This document shows positions 63,770 through 64,000 of a stretch of 64,000 bases of DNA, in pieces. The stretch's first letter is position 1, and each line of letters begins with the position of its first letter. Both the position numbers and the translations under genes were made by a program. The notes below the pieces were generated by a model. It saw only the letters and a program-made list of their open reading frames with translations, made no database searches and was not told the origin of the DNA. The stretch spans positions 372,001 through 436,000 of the forward strand of contig NZ_JACLAL010000003.1 of NCBI RefSeq assembly GCF_014280875.1. Reading direction: 5' to 3'. This DNA is from Paenirhizobium daejeonense (GTDB lineage Bacteria > Pseudomonadota > Alphaproteobacteria > Rhizobiales > Rhizobiaceae).

Positions 63770-64000
63770 ATGAAGACGAGCCTTTTTGCTGCGGCGGCCG
63801 CACTGCTTGTCAGTACGACCGCCTCTTTTGCTGCGGATCTGTATCAACCCGAGCCGGCTCCGATCATGGATGCGCCGGAGGTCACTGTGTCGGAAGCTTC
63901 CGGCTGGTACCTTCGCGGTGACGTCGGTTACTCCTTCAACAAGCTTCGTGGTGCTGATTTCTTCCAGGGCTCGAACGCCAATCGCGCTGATTTCGCCAGC
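63770..64000 (+). CDS. Outer membrane beta-barrel protein of the RopB/Omp25 type, right-truncated
   Basis: 77 residues visible; the frame runs off the right edge. Signal peptide MKTSLFAAAAALLVSTTASFA followed by ADLYQPEPAP, then SGWYLRGDVGYSFN, the first beta strand of the OmpA-like/Omp25 surface antigen family found in rhizobia and Brucella. A TTGGAG ribosome site precedes the ATG. A complete CtrA consensus site lies upstream. The rest of the barrel is outside the window, so the exact subfamily cannot be fixed. Confidence 0.88.
   Translation, partial: MKTSLFAAAAALLVSTTASFAADLYQPEPAPIMDAPEVTVSEASGWYLRGDVGYSFNKLRGADFFQGSNANRADFAS

Noticed and set aside
1..64000. CRISPR arrays, insertion sequences, tRNA or rRNA genes, prophage genes
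   Set aside because: I looked for spaced direct repeats, transposase motifs and tRNA-like cloverleafs and saw none; a dedicated search could still find a weak one.

Overview
The window is a stretch of chromosomal core genome from an alphaproteobacterium of the order Hyphomicrobiales (Rhizobiales), most likely family Rhizobiaceae (Rhizobium, Agrobacterium, Ensifer and relatives). This rests on family content (GapR/DUF2312, RcdA/DUF1465, DUF1036, DUF1192, DUF465, a RopB/Omp25-type outer membrane protein), on a gene order that I recall as rhizobial (tkt-gap-pgk-fba; ruvCAB next to sqdBDC and ybgC-tolQRAB-pal-cpoB-tilS-ftsH-glmM), and on the high-GC codon use. No rRNA, tRNA, insertion sequence, prophage or CRISPR array is visible. 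Nearly every open frame is an intact housekeeping or conserved hypothetical gene.

Layout. Positions 1-5.8 kb hold the end of a Pro/Ala-rich protein, gapR, DUF1244, N-formylglutamate amidohydrolase, a DUF1036-pyk pair, a TPR protein and ribosomal protein L36 (type B). Positions 5.9-8.6 kb hold purE-purK, two DUF465 proteins and an ArsR regulator. Positions 8.8-16.9 kb hold a ThiE-like protein, a Sel1-repeat protein, a DUF4010/MgtC membrane protein, an inositol monophosphatase, a MotA/MotB-like pair outside any flagellar cluster and a flavin dehydrogenase. Positions 16.9-23.4 kb hold an ABC exporter, rpmE, rcdA, a DUF1192-MFS pair, a 51-aa membrane protein, PhzF and a PACE-type efflux protein. 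Positions 23.5-31.2 kb are a glycolysis/pentose phosphate block, tkt, gap, a K+/H+ antiporter, pgk and class I aldolase, all on the minus strand.

Positions 31.5-37.6 kb hold DUF4164, zapA and a 6S RNA gene, then LysE, cyclopropane fatty acid synthase and chemoreceptor genes, then 5-formyltetrahydrofolate cyclo-ligase. Positions 37.6-40.3 kb hold a YmdB-like phosphodiesterase, a metallo-beta-lactamase-fold protein and yebC. Positions 40.4-51.5 kb are a long minus-strand envelope and division run (ybgC, tolQRAB, pal, cpoB, tilS, ftsH, glmM). Positions 51.7-54.6 kb are a translationally coupled sulfolipid operon (sqdB, GT8 transferase, sqdC). Positions 54.7-59.8 kb hold an RcnB-like protein, DinB, a phosphoesterase and ruvC-ruvA-ruvB with a toxin-antitoxin pair lodged between ruvC and ruvA. 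Positions 59.9-64 kb hold a luciferase-like oxidoreductase, a second chemoreceptor and the start of an outer membrane beta-barrel protein.

The most notable regulatory signal is four copies of the full CtrA consensus TTAA-N7-TTAA. All are intergenic: two upstream of rcdA (regulator of CtrA degradation), one upstream of the second chemoreceptor and one upstream of the outer membrane protein. Other points of interest are the well-supported 6S RNA gene, paired palindromes upstream of the aldolase gene, a palindromic operator upstream of the flavin dehydrogenase and a metallo-beta-lactamase-fold protein with an eroded metal motif. I did not find an obviously new multi-gene system.
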